From Syntrophomonas sp. (lineage in GTDB: Bacteria; Bacillota; Syntrophomonadia; Syntrophomonadales; Syntrophomonadaceae): a stretch of 10,629 bases of DNA. Positions within the stretch are counted from its first letter, which is position 1; each line of letters begins with the position of its first letter. Shown one piece after another: positions 1 to 6,883 of the stretch. The stretch lies in NCBI GenBank assembly GCA_003444615.1, contig DLUN01000167.1:1195-11823 (forward strand), read 5' to 3'. The notes below the pieces were generated by a model, which saw only the letters and a program-made list of their open reading frames with translations, was not told the origin of the DNA and searched no databases. Made by a program: the position numbers and the translations under genes.

Positions 1-173
1 CCCGCCCCGGTAACAATTATCACCCTCACATTGTCGTCGGCCTCGGCACGTCCCATGGCATCAACCAACTCTGCACGCATTACCTCAGTATAGGTATTCA
101 TGCGTTCCGGGCGGTTGAGGGTTAAGGTTAATATCCTATCTTCTATTTCATACTTTACCTGCTCATATTTCAT
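1..173 (-). CDS. Enoyl-CoA hydratase/isomerase (crotonase) family protein, N-terminal part
   Basis: This partial gene runs off the left edge; only the first 57 codons are visible. The protein starts MKYEQVKYEIEDRI, followed by LTLTLNRPERMN and then VRVIIVTGAG. These are the first beta strands, the LNRPE-type turn and the strand before the oxyanion-hole loop of the crotonase fold. The catalytic glutamates lie beyond the window, so hydratase, isomerase or another crotonase reaction cannot be told apart. The start is well supported: AGGAGG (181-186) sits 7 nt upstream of the ATG. The sigma-54 regulator gene ends only 33 bp upstream with no terminator between, so the two are probably co-transcribed. 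A role in acyl-CoA metabolism alongside the divergent operon is inferred. Confidence 0.85.
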   Translation of the reverse strand, partial: MKYEQVKYEIEDRILTLTLNRPERMNTYTEVMRAELVDAMGRAEADDNVRVIIVTGA

Positions 174-206
174 GTTGGTTCCTCCTTCTCACACATACTG
201 ATACAG

Positions 207-2018
207 CTATTTCAAACCATATTTTTTAATGCGGCGGTCTACGGTACGGCGCGATACTCCTAATGCCTCGGCAACCCGGCTTACATTCCCATTATATTGT
301 ATCAGCAGTGCTTTAATCTGATTGGCTTCTACCTCAGCCAGCTGCTGTTTTATGTTTAGCTGTTTCAAGGGCAGGGGCGTTATAGATCTGTCCGTCTCTC
401 TATCATAATATAGAGTCTGGATTTCCAAGGGCAGATCTTCTGGTCTGATTACATAGTCATTTACTGCAAACTGGATTCTTTCCGCAAAGTTTTGCAGTTC
501 CCGCACATTGCCCGGCCAGGAATAGCGCTTTAACAAATCCCAGACCACCGGGTCAATGGCATGGATATGCTCCAGCCATTGGGGATCACCCTGGACCAAG
601 AAATGCTTAAGGAGCAAATCAATATCTTCCGGCCGTTCCCGCAGCGGGGGAATCCTCAAGCTTATGACATTAAGCCGGAAATATAAATCCTTGCGGATGG
701 TTCCTTTTTGAACTTCACTGTACAGATCCCGGTTGGTAGCACAAATAACCCGGACATCGATAGGAATAGCTTTAGAACTACCCAGGCGGCATACCTGCTT
801 TTCCTGTAATACTCTTAACAATGCAGCCTGCTGCTCCAAAGGCATATCCCCGATCTCATCCAGAAACAGGGTTCCTCCCTGAGCCAGCTCGAATTTACCG
901 GGACTTCCTCCTTTGCGAGCCCCGGTAAAAGCACCTTCCACATAGCCAAACAGTTCACTGCCTACCAGTTCCCGGGGAATGGCTCCGCAGTTCACGGCTA
1001 TAAAGGGACCATCTGCGTAGCGGCTCTGATTGTGTATGGACTGGGCAAACATTTCTTTGCCGGTGCCGCTTTCCCCCTGAATTAGAATAGTGCTCTTGTT
1101 CTGGCTGGCTGCTTTAGCCAGTTCTATAGTATCCCTCATAATCTCGCTGCGGGTTAATATATCATCAAAACAAAAACGGGCCGGGGAAATGCTGTAGCGA
1201 TTTACCAATCGATGTACTTCGGCCAGAGGTTTCAGCATTAAAATCCCCTTGTGGGTGGTCCCGTCGGGATCCTCAATAGGAGTTCCAGTAGCCAGAAACT
1301 GCATTTCTCTTCCTTCAATAGTTAAGACAATTTCCTCATCTCGAAAAGCCTGCTTTTTGGTCAGCATCTTTTCCAGGTTTTTGTTGTCAGCTACCAGTTT
1401 TTCATAACTTAACTGTTCCCGTATATCGACTGAGGTCCTCCCCAGCATGATTTTAAGGGTCTGATTTATAAATTCAATTTCTCCCTGGCGGGAAATGATA
1501 ATTACCCCATCGGACATATTGCTGATAATATCCATGAGCAGTTTTTCTTTCAGCATCAAGGCCTGGTTGGAAATGGTTAATTCTTTGGTGCGTTCCTGTA
1601 CCAATTGGTCCAGGTGATCATATGCTTTTTGCAGTTGGGTTTGGGCATGTATTCGCTCAGTAATGCCATAAGCACCTAGCATAACATAGGGTTGATCCCC
1701 CATCCATTCTTCAAACAGGAATACATCCACCCATTTTTCTTCACCATTTTTGGTTAGTATTTTCAATTCATAACTGTTGGGCACTTTTTCTCCCCGCTGC
1801 CGGGCTAGGGCATTGGTTCGAACCAATCCCTGGTGATCCGGGTGAATTACTTCCCAAAACTTCATCTGCAGGGCATCTTCGTTGCTGTACCCGGTATATT
1901 CTTGAAAAGCGGTGTTGGTCCACACGTATTGAAAATGCCGGTTATAGATGAACATAATTATGGGCCCATTGCGGATGAAATTAGAAAAACTCAGCCCTTC
2001 CAGAATGGTATCGTTCAT
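207..2018 (-). CDS. PAS-domain sigma-54-dependent transcriptional activator (enhancer-binding protein)
   Basis: This cytoplasmic AAA+ activator remodels sigma-54 RNA polymerase at -24/-12 promoters. Counting from the start chosen here (603 aa), a PAS domain spans about 15-125. A charged coiled-coil linker (about 125-160) and a second PAS-like domain (about 155-265, around SDGVIIIS) follow. The AAA+ domain (about 285-515) has Walker A GESGTGKE at 315-322, the sigma-54-contacting GAFTGA loop at 362-367 and a Walker B region LFLDEIGD. A Fis-type helix-turn-helix occupies 577-603. There is no receiver domain, so the signal is probably a small ligand or redox state sensed by PAS. The frame stays open to an ATG at 2108, but the ATG at 2018 has GGGAG 8 nt upstream, and the longer version would overlap one of the palindromic sites. 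The likely target is the divergent operon, whose sigma-54 promoter lies about 210 bp from this start. Confidence 0.93.
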   Translation of the reverse strand: MNDTILEGLSFSNFIRNGPIIMFIYNRHFQYVWTNTAFQEYTGYSNEDALQMKFWEVIHPDHQGLVRTNALARQRGEKVPNSYELKILTKNGEEKWVDVFLFEEWMGDQPYVMLGAYGITERIHAQTQLQKAYDHLDQLVQERTKELTISNQALMLKEKLLMDIISNMSDGVIIISRQGEIEFINQTLKIMLGRTSVDIREQLSYEKLVADNKNLEKMLTKKQAFRDEEIVLTIEGREMQFLATGTPIEDPDGTTHKGILMLKPLAEVHRLVNRYSISPARFCFDDILTRSEIMRDTIELAKAASQNKSTILIQGESGTGKEMFAQSIHNQSRYADGPFIAVNCGAIPRELVGSELFGYVEGAFTGARKGGSPGKFELAQGGTLFLDEIGDMPLEQQAALLRVLQEKQVCRLGSSKAIPIDVRVICATNRDLYSEVQKGTIRKDLYFRLNVISLRIPPLRERPEDIDLLLKHFLVQGDPQWLEHIHAIDPVVWDLLKRYSWPGNVRELQNFAERIQFAVNDYVIRPEDLPLEIQTLYYDRETDRSITPLPLKQLNIKQQLAEVEANQIKALLIQYNGNVSRVAEALGVSRRTVDRRIKKYGLK

Positions 2019-2026
2019 AATTTCCA

Positions 2027-2031
2027 CTCCC
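2027..2031 (-). promoter_or_regulatory. Ribosome binding site that decides the regulator start
   Basis: On the minus strand this reads GGGAG, with 8 nt before the ATG at 2018. The upstream in-frame ATG codons at 2108 and 2066 have weaker sites: AAGGCG too far away for the first, and GGAACC for the second. This supports a 603-residue regulator rather than 633. Confidence 0.65.
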
Positions 2032-2092
2032 AATTTAATTGGCTTTAACTGTTTCCAACTTATCATTTGCGGTTCCAAATTACAACCTTGTT

Positions 2093-2106
2093 CGACAAAT
2101 CTGTCC
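2093..2106. promoter_or_regulatory. Upstream activator site, distal copy (GACA-N4-TGTC palindrome)
   Basis: The 14-mer CGACAAATCTGTCC is an inverted repeat with one mismatch in the outermost pair. It matches the second site at 2134-2147 in both half-sites. Its centre is about 150 bp upstream of the predicted operon transcription start and 41 bp from the other copy, close to four helical turns. That places both sites on the same DNA face, as expected for enhancer-binding protein sites. It lies in the likely leader of the regulator gene, so it may also serve autoregulation. Assignment to the adjacent activator is inferred. Confidence 0.6.
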
Positions 2107-2133
2107 ATTATTTGGTCAAAAATGCGCCTTTTC

Positions 2134-2147
2134 GGACAGAGTTGTCC
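2134..2147. promoter_or_regulatory. Upstream activator site, proximal copy (GGACA-N4-TGTCC palindrome)
   Basis: The 14-mer GGACAGAGTTGTCC has perfect 5-bp inverted arms around a 4-bp spacer. It is centred about 110 bp upstream of the predicted start of transcription, inside the usual -80 to -150 range for sigma-54 enhancers. With the copy at 2093-2106 it gives a shared core SGACA-N4-TGTCC. The palindromic form fits a dimer of the Fis-type helix-turn-helix of the neighbouring activator. A nearby shorter repeat, GGGT-GGAT-ACCC at 2150-2161, is less convincing. Confidence 0.65.
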
Positions 2148-2223
2148 ATGGGTGGATACCCCTCATGTTTTCTTAATGTTGGGATATAGGCGTTTATAAT
2201 GGTTTTTTGAATTTGGCCCGGGG

Positions 2224-2239
2224 TGGCACACAAATTGCT
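2224..2239 (+). promoter_or_regulatory. Sigma-54 (RpoN) -24/-12 promoter of the plus-strand operon
   Basis: The sequence TGGCAC-ACAAA-TTGCT agrees with the sigma-54 consensus TGGCAC-N5-TTGCW in every conserved position. It has the invariant GG at 2225-2226, GC at 2237-2238, and the required spacing. Transcription should begin about 12 nt after the GC, near 2249-2251. That leaves a leader of about 50 nt before the ATG at 2302. A sigma-54 activator gene is divergently placed next to it. Confidence 0.9.
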
Positions 2240-2288
2240 TCTTAATAATGCAAAGCCGAATCAACCAAACTAAATCTATCAATATGAC

Positions 2289-2293
2289 AGGAG
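2289..2293 (+). promoter_or_regulatory. Ribosome binding site that decides the first operon gene start
   Basis: AGGAG lies 8 nt before the ATG at 2302. The in-frame ATG at 2248 would sit at or before the predicted transcription start and has no ribosome binding site. The start at 2302 also puts the dinucleotide-binding strand at the very N-terminus, as is usual in this family. Confidence 0.85.
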
Positions 2294-2301
2294 TGACTTG
2301 C

Positions 2302-3810
2302 ATGACCGATTTTGATGTAGTGGTCATCGGGGCAGGCAATGGTGGTCTCACTGCTGCTGCCAGCCTGGCCAAAGCCGGGCTCAAAACCCTGATTTTAGAG
2401 CGTCATAATGTTCCAGGCGGCTGTGCCACTTCCTTTTGCCGGGGACGCTTTGAATTTGAGGTAGCCTTGCATCAACTAAGCGGATACGGCCAAGCTGACA
2501 ACCCGGGGCCTTTGCGCAGTTTCTTAAGTCAATTCGGGATACCGGACCGTTGTGAATTTTTGGACATGAAAAATCTCTATCGTCTAGTGGTGCCCGGGCA
2601 ACTGGATATTACTCTCCCCGCTAACCGCGAGGGCACTACCCAAGCCTTAGTAGCACAATTCCCCGATGAAAAAGAAGGCATTGAAGGTTTCATTGATCTA
2701 GTCTATCGCACTTTTATGGAATATGCGGCGGTGTTTTACCAGCGTGATCCGGAAGCCAGTGCCGAGAAATACACGCTGATGACCCAATACACACTGCAGC
2801 CCACCGAACAGGTTATGAATGAGTTTTTTCAAAACCCGCTGATCAAGGTGGCTCTGGGAATCTATTGGGGTTATTCAGGGGTTCCGCTATCCCAATTGCC
2901 CTTTATAGATTATGCCACCTTGTATTTTGCCTACTTACAGTGGAAACCAGGATATATCCGCCATGGTTCTCAGGCTATGTCCAATGCACTTTTGGAATAT
3001 ATTTTAGCTAACGGTGGTCAGGCTTGCTTTAACTGTGGAGCCAAAAGAATTCTGGTTGACGATGGTCGGGTGGTGGGAGTGGAAACCGAGCATGGTGATG
3101 TGATTACTGCCAATGCGGTGGTTTCCAACGCCTCCAGTATTGACACCTATGTGGAATTGGTAGGAGAAGAACATGTTCCTGAAGAACAGTTCAAGATCCT
3201 GGGCGGCCAAACGGTGGGGCCTTCCTCGCTCACCTTGTATGTAGGGCTGGACTGTGAACCTCATGAGGTGGGTATAACCGATACCACCAATTTTATTATC
3301 AGCGATCCCGATACGGACAAGCAGTTCGCCTCCATGAGCCGGCTGGATACCAACGATGATTACCTGCTCTTATCCTGCTATAACCTGGATGATCCCCAGG
3401 CATCACCACCGGGTACATCCCAAGTCTCTATTGTTAACTTAAAATATGCCCAGCCCTGGCTCACTTTGCCTCCATCAGAATATCACCAGGCCAAATTCAA
3501 GGCCGCCGGTGGAGTTCTAAACCGGGTTGAACAAGTTTTTCCCGGCTTTCGCGATCATATCGAAGAAATTGAAGTGGCTACTCCCTTAACCCACATGCGT
3601 TATCTGAACACTCCAGGAGGAGCTATTTACGGCTTTGATCAGTTTGCCAAAAACTCCAACTTCTTCGTCTCCCCCACCGCACCCATTCAAGGTCTGGCAC
3701 TAGCCGGAGCCTGGGCAGGACCGGGCGGATTTCAGCCTTCCTTGATGTCCGGTGGTTCTGCCGCCAGAGCTATTAAACGCTATTTACAGCAGCTAGGGGA
3801 GGGAAAATAA
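2302..3810 (+). CDS. FAD-dependent oxidoreductase of the phytoene desaturase / CrtISO / RetSat-like family
   Basis: This is a 502-residue flavoprotein. The N-terminus (DFDVVVIGAGNGGLTAA) is a Rossmann dinucleotide-binding motif with GAGNGG at 10-15 and the adenosine-ribose-binding glutamate at E33. It is followed by VPGGCATSF (37-45), the flavin-proximal segment typical of carotenoid desaturases and isomerases. A conserved GSQAMSNAL stretch (about 222-230) and the VVSNAS segment (about 273-278) fit the second FAD-contacting region. The C-terminus GLALAGAWAGPGGFQPS (464-480) is the closing FAD-binding motif. Members desaturate, isomerise or saturate C=C bonds in hydrophobic substrates. No carotenoid genes are present and the neighbours handle acyl-CoA, so an unsaturated acid or CoA ester is a more likely substrate (inference). 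It is the first gene after the sigma-54 promoter, and its stop overlaps the next start as TAATG, which suggests tight co-production with that reductase. Confidence 0.88.
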   Translation: MTDFDVVVIGAGNGGLTAAASLAKAGLKTLILERHNVPGGCATSFCRGRFEFEVALHQLSGYGQADNPGPLRSFLSQFGIPDRCEFLDMKNLYRLVVPGQLDITLPANREGTTQALVAQFPDEKEGIEGFIDLVYRTFMEYAAVFYQRDPEASAEKYTLMTQYTLQPTEQVMNEFFQNPLIKVALGIYWGYSGVPLSQLPFIDYATLYFAYLQWKPGYIRHGSQAMSNALLEYILANGGQACFNCGAKRILVDDGRVVGVETEHGDVITANAVVSNASSIDTYVELVGEEHVPEEQFKILGGQTVGPSSLTLYVGLDCEPHEVGITDTTNFIISDPDTDKQFASMSRLDTNDDYLLLSCYNLDDPQASPPGTSQVSIVNLKYAQPWLTLPPSEYHQAKFKAAGGVLNRVEQVFPGFRDHIEEIEVATPLTHMRYLNTPGGAIYGFDQFAKNSNFFVSPTAPIQGLALAGAWAGPGGFQPSLMSGGSAARAIKRYLQQLGEGK

Positions 3811-4988
3811 TGAGTGTACGCCAAGATATAAGACCTGCCTTAAAAGGCTACCAGGAAATAAAAAAAGAAATGGAAATCTGCCAGAAGTATGGCCGGGATT
3901 ATCGCCATGATCGGGGCCTGAAAGCGGCCATAATCGACCGGCTCCATCCCCGGCAGTTGGAATTGACCGTTTCGGAAATCATTACTGAAAATGCCCATGC
4001 CAAAACCCTGCGCTTAACGGCTAACGGACGAGCTCTGCCCTCGTTCCTGCCTGGTCAGTACTTGAGCCTGACCATGGATATCGATGGGGTTCGAACCAGC
4101 CGTCCCTACAGCATATCCTCCTCACCTACCCAAACCGCTTATTATGATCTAACCGTCGGGCGGGTAAAGGATGGTTTTGTTTCCAACTACCTTTTGGATG
4201 AGGTGAAGGTGGGAGATACCCTCACCACCAGCGGGCCATTAGGAAATTTCTATTACAATCCTTTGTTTCATGGCCAAAAGCTGGTATTTCTGGCCGGTGG
4301 CACGGGAATCACTCCCTTTATGAGTATGATCCGCACCTTTACTGATCAAAACCTTGATCTGGATATACTCTTGCTCTACGGCTGCCGCTCTGTTAAAGAC
4401 GCCCTGTTCCTGCCTGAACTGAGGCGCCGTGCTGAACTGCATACTAATTTCAAGTTTGAATTGGTCCTTTCCGAACCAGACAGCGGCGATCAGGGTCGCA
4501 GGGGTCTTATCGATGCCAGTCTTATTAAGGAATTGGTTAATGATATGGCGGGAACAACTTTCTATATATGTGGGCCCTCAGCCATGCAGGAGTTCTGTAC
4601 CAGCCAGTTGGAATCCCTGGGAGTAAGACGCCGGGCCATCCGCCGGGAAGCTTTTATATCCCCTGGCGATGTCTTGAACGATCCCGCCTGGCCTAAGGAC
4701 ATATCTGCGGATAACCCGGTCACCCTTACCGTACAGCGTTCCAGCGGAGAGATAGTTACTATCAATACCCGGGTAGGCGAACCCGTCCTAACGGCACTGG
4801 AGAAAGCTGGACTAGCTGTTCCTAATGCCTGCCGCACCGGGGAATGCAGCCTCTGCCGGGTCAAGATGACTGCCGGGAAGGTATTCCAACCCAACAGTGC
4901 TTTGGTACGCCAGTCCGATCGTTTACTGGGTTATATTCATTCCTGCCGGGCCTATCCGTTGTCAGATTTAACTCTGGTTATTCAATGA
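3810..4988 (+). CDS. Ferredoxin-NAD(P) reductase-like flavoprotein with C-terminal [2Fe-2S] domain
   Basis: This is a 392-residue electron-transfer protein. After a charged N-terminal extension (about 1-50) that resembles no domain I know comes an FNR-type FAD domain with RPYS at 98-101. The NAD(P) domain has GGTGIT at 163-168 and CGP at 254-256. A plant-type ferredoxin domain follows (about 303-392), with ligands C341, C346, C349 (CRTGECSLC) and C379. The order FAD, NAD, [2Fe-2S] matches reductases of the phthalate dioxygenase reductase and Hcr type, which move electrons between NAD(P)H and a partner. No oxygenase is present, and the start codon overlaps the stop of the FAD oxidoreductase gene (TAATG), so that protein is the obvious partner. 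Direction of electron flow is not evident. A flavodoxin- or ferredoxin-linked role is also possible. Confidence 0.9.
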   Translation: MSVRQDIRPALKGYQEIKKEMEICQKYGRDYRHDRGLKAAIIDRLHPRQLELTVSEIITENAHAKTLRLTANGRALPSFLPGQYLSLTMDIDGVRTSRPYSISSSPTQTAYYDLTVGRVKDGFVSNYLLDEVKVGDTLTTSGPLGNFYYNPLFHGQKLVFLAGGTGITPFMSMIRTFTDQNLDLDILLLYGCRSVKDALFLPELRRRAELHTNFKFELVLSEPDSGDQGRRGLIDASLIKELVNDMAGTTFYICGPSAMQEFCTSQLESLGVRRRAIRREAFISPGDVLNDPAWPKDISADNPVTLTVQRSSGEIVTINTRVGEPVLTALEKAGLAVPNACRTGECSLCRVKMTAGKVFQPNSALVRQSDRLLGYIHSCRAYPLSDLTLVIQ

Positions 4989-5007
4989 GTAGAAAGGGGA
5001 GACTACT

Positions 5008-5790
5008 ATGGCATTCTCGTCCAACATCACTTACGAAGTGGTTGATAACATCGGTATTATCAGCCTGACCGATCCCAAAGGTTACAACTTTTTTACCTGG
5101 GAGCTGATCGATGATATCGGCCGCATCCAAGAAGAAATCGCCCAGGATACTTCCTTAAGAGCCGTGATTATCCAGACCAAGGGCAAGCATTTTTCAGCCG
5201 GCATCCACTTTTCCAGTCTGGGAATCTTGAACTCTCAGCTGGTAATGGAGAAGCTGTTTCGCAACCAGCGCATCTACTCTTTCTGGCAGGAAATAGGGAT
5301 TCCCGTGATAGCCGCCGTAAATGGATTATGTTTCGGCATCGCCACGGAATTAATATTAGCCTGCGATATCCGCATCGCCGCTGAAGACAGTGAGTTTGCC
5401 ATTCAGGAGGTACGGTTTGGCTTATCCCCGGATCATGGCGGTACCACCCGCTTAACCCAACTAGTGGGTGTCGGTCAGGCCAAGCGTATGATAATGAACT
5501 GTGAACAAATCAAGGCTGAGGAAGCTCTGCGCATCGGTCTGGTGGAAGTGGTGGTTAAACCGGAAGAAGTTCGTGATTATGCTTTCAAAATTGCTAAAAA
5601 TATGTGCAACTTCCCTCCCGCCGGATTACGGTTCGCCAAATTAGGCATCAACCTGGCTAACGAAAGCAGTGTAGCTGCCGGACTATTTTTCGAACAAGCC
5701 CAGGCTACCTACTGCTGTGGAACTGAAGACCAAAAGGAAGCTTTACAGGCCTTTATCGAGAAACGCCCCCCGGTATTCAAAAACCGTTAA
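5008..5790 (+). CDS. Enoyl-CoA hydratase/isomerase (crotonase) family protein
   Basis: This is a 260-residue cytosolic crotonase of normal family length. The first oxyanion-hole segment is HFSAGIHFSSLG (61-72). The second is NGLCFGIATELILACD (105-120), followed by FAIQEVRFGLSPDHGGT (130-146). E114 and E134 align with the two catalytic glutamates of enoyl-CoA hydratases (Glu144 and Glu164 in the rat enzyme), so water addition is possible. D142, eight residues after E134, matches the aspartate of dienoyl-CoA isomerases and the PDxGG motif of PaaG-type isomerases, so double-bond migration is equally plausible. AAGGGGAG (4994-5001) precedes the ATG, which lies 19 bp after the reductase stop. Its place in the operon suggests it acts on the same CoA ester as the flavoenzymes. 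It is a different protein from the crotonase at the left edge: their N-termini diverge clearly. Confidence 0.9.
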   Translation: MAFSSNITYEVVDNIGIISLTDPKGYNFFTWELIDDIGRIQEEIAQDTSLRAVIIQTKGKHFSAGIHFSSLGILNSQLVMEKLFRNQRIYSFWQEIGIPVIAAVNGLCFGIATELILACDIRIAAEDSEFAIQEVRFGLSPDHGGTTRLTQLVGVGQAKRMIMNCEQIKAEEALRIGLVEVVVKPEEVRDYAFKIAKNMCNFPPAGLRFAKLGINLANESSVAAGLFFEQAQATYCCGTEDQKEALQAFIEKRPPVFKNR

Positions 5791-5820
5791 CAGCGACCCA
5801 GCAAGCAAAGGAGGAACTAA

Positions 5821-6792
5821 ATGAAGACCAGGATCACTGAATTGTTTGGAATTAAATATCCCATTATCTGCGGAGGAATGTTGTGGCTTTCCACACCTGC
5901 CCTGTGTGCAGCTATATCCAATGCTGGCGGTTTAGGCAATATAACCGCAGCTAATTACGACACCGGCGAAGAGCTGCGGGCGGCTATCCAGGAGACCAGG
6001 AAACTGACCGACAAGCCCATTGGGGTCAATATCACCCTGCTGCCCTCTTTCAGAATTACCGAGGAAACCTATGATGATTATTTCCGGGTCTGCTGCGAGG
6101 AGAAAGTTACCGCTATCGAGGTTTCCGGAAAACCTGCCACCAAGTATATGGATATGGTACATGCCGCCGGAGTCAAGATCATGCACAAAGTTGGAGCGGT
6201 AAGGCACGCCCGTAATATTGAAAAGTTTGGCTATGATGCGGTAATTGCCGCTGGCATCGAAGAAGGCGGGCATCCCTTGAATGATGATGTAACCACTATG
6301 GTCCTTACCCCTAGAATGGCAGAATCGGTCTCTATCCCGGTCATAACCACCGGTGGTATTGCCGATGGCCGCGGACTAGCGGCAGCACTGACTCTGGGAG
6401 CGGAAGGAGTGCTGATGGCCACCCGGTTCATAGCTACCAAGGAATGTGAAATACATGAGAACTTTCATCAGGAGCTGATCAACCGCCAGGAACAGGATAC
6501 TACTCTCATCAACAAAAGCATAAATTTGCAGGGACGCGCCCTGAAGAATGATACCGTAGCCAAAATCCTGGAGATTGAAAGTCAAGGAGGCGGGTTGAGC
6601 GAATTAGCTCCATTTATTTCCGGGCAAAGGATGAAGGAAGCCTATAAGACCGGTGATGTAAATTACGCTGCTTTTATGGTAGGACAGACCGTCGGTTTAA
6701 TCCACGATGTAGTGACCTGTCAGGAACTGCTGGACCGGATGGTACAAGAGGCTGAGGAAATTTTGGCCAAAAACTTGGCCAGATTTAAGTAA
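5821..6792 (+). CDS. FMN-dependent nitronate monooxygenase / enoyl reductase II (FabK)-like TIM-barrel protein
   Basis: This 323-residue protein is of the 2-nitropropane dioxygenase/FabK superfamily. The N-terminus MKTRITELFGIKYPIICGGM closely resembles FabK enoyl-ACP reductases as I recall them. So do SNAGGLGN (33-40), KPIGVNITLL (65-74), GIEEGGH (145-151) and PVITTGGIADGRG. H151 sits where FabK and the nitronate monooxygenases have their active-site histidine. The phosphate-binding GGIADG and GAEGVLMATRF segments bind FMN. Automated pipelines would call it nitronate monooxygenase. In an operon with crotonase and acyl-CoA ligase genes, an NAD(P)H-dependent enoyl-CoA or enoyl-ACP reductase is at least as likely (inference). 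AAAGGAGG (5807-5814) precedes the ATG, 30 bp after the crotonase stop. Confidence 0.88.
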   Translation: MKTRITELFGIKYPIICGGMLWLSTPALCAAISNAGGLGNITAANYDTGEELRAAIQETRKLTDKPIGVNITLLPSFRITEETYDDYFRVCCEEKVTAIEVSGKPATKYMDMVHAAGVKIMHKVGAVRHARNIEKFGYDAVIAAGIEEGGHPLNDDVTTMVLTPRMAESVSIPVITTGGIADGRGLAAALTLGAEGVLMATRFIATKECEIHENFHQELINRQEQDTTLINKSINLQGRALKNDTVAKILEIESQGGGLSELAPFISGQRMKEAYKTGDVNYAAFMVGQTVGLIHDVVTCQELLDRMVQEAEEILAKNLARFK

Positions 6793-6809
6793 ACCTGTCT
6801 TTGCTGTGA

Positions 6810-6882
6810 GAATGGAGCCTTATGTGGTGAAAATAGTTATCTCAGTGTCATCGGCCGTTCCGGCACTCCTGATGCTCCATTC
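6810..6882. repeat. Inverted repeat GAATGGAGC / GCTCCATTC
   Basis: Perfect 9-bp arms at 6810-6818 and 6874-6882 enclose 55 bp, which contain a smaller GCCG-TTC-CGGC hairpin. It begins 18 bp after the end of the FMN-protein gene. There is no following T tract, so it is not a normal terminator. It could be a transcript-stabilising or processing stem, or one unit of an extragenic repeat. This is the first part of a 306-bp gene-free stretch (6793-7098). Confidence 0.5.
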
Positions 6883-6883
6883 A

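Noticed and set aside
2150..2161. GGGT-GGAT-ACCC as a third activator site
   Set aside because: Its arms are only 4 bp and do not share the GACA-N4-TGTC core of the other two sites.
2248..2301. Possible 18-residue N-terminal extension of the FAD oxidoreductase from an ATG at 2248
   Set aside because: It lies at or before the predicted sigma-54 transcription start, has no ribosome binding site, and puts unneeded residues before the Rossmann motif.
4562..4894. Minus-strand open frame of 110 codons
   Set aside because: It lies antisense within the reductase gene, whose Fe-S and CGP motifs are clear, and shows no recognisable protein features.
5932..6273. Minus-strand open frame of 113 codons
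   Set aside because: It is a shadow of the FMN-protein gene with no independent support.
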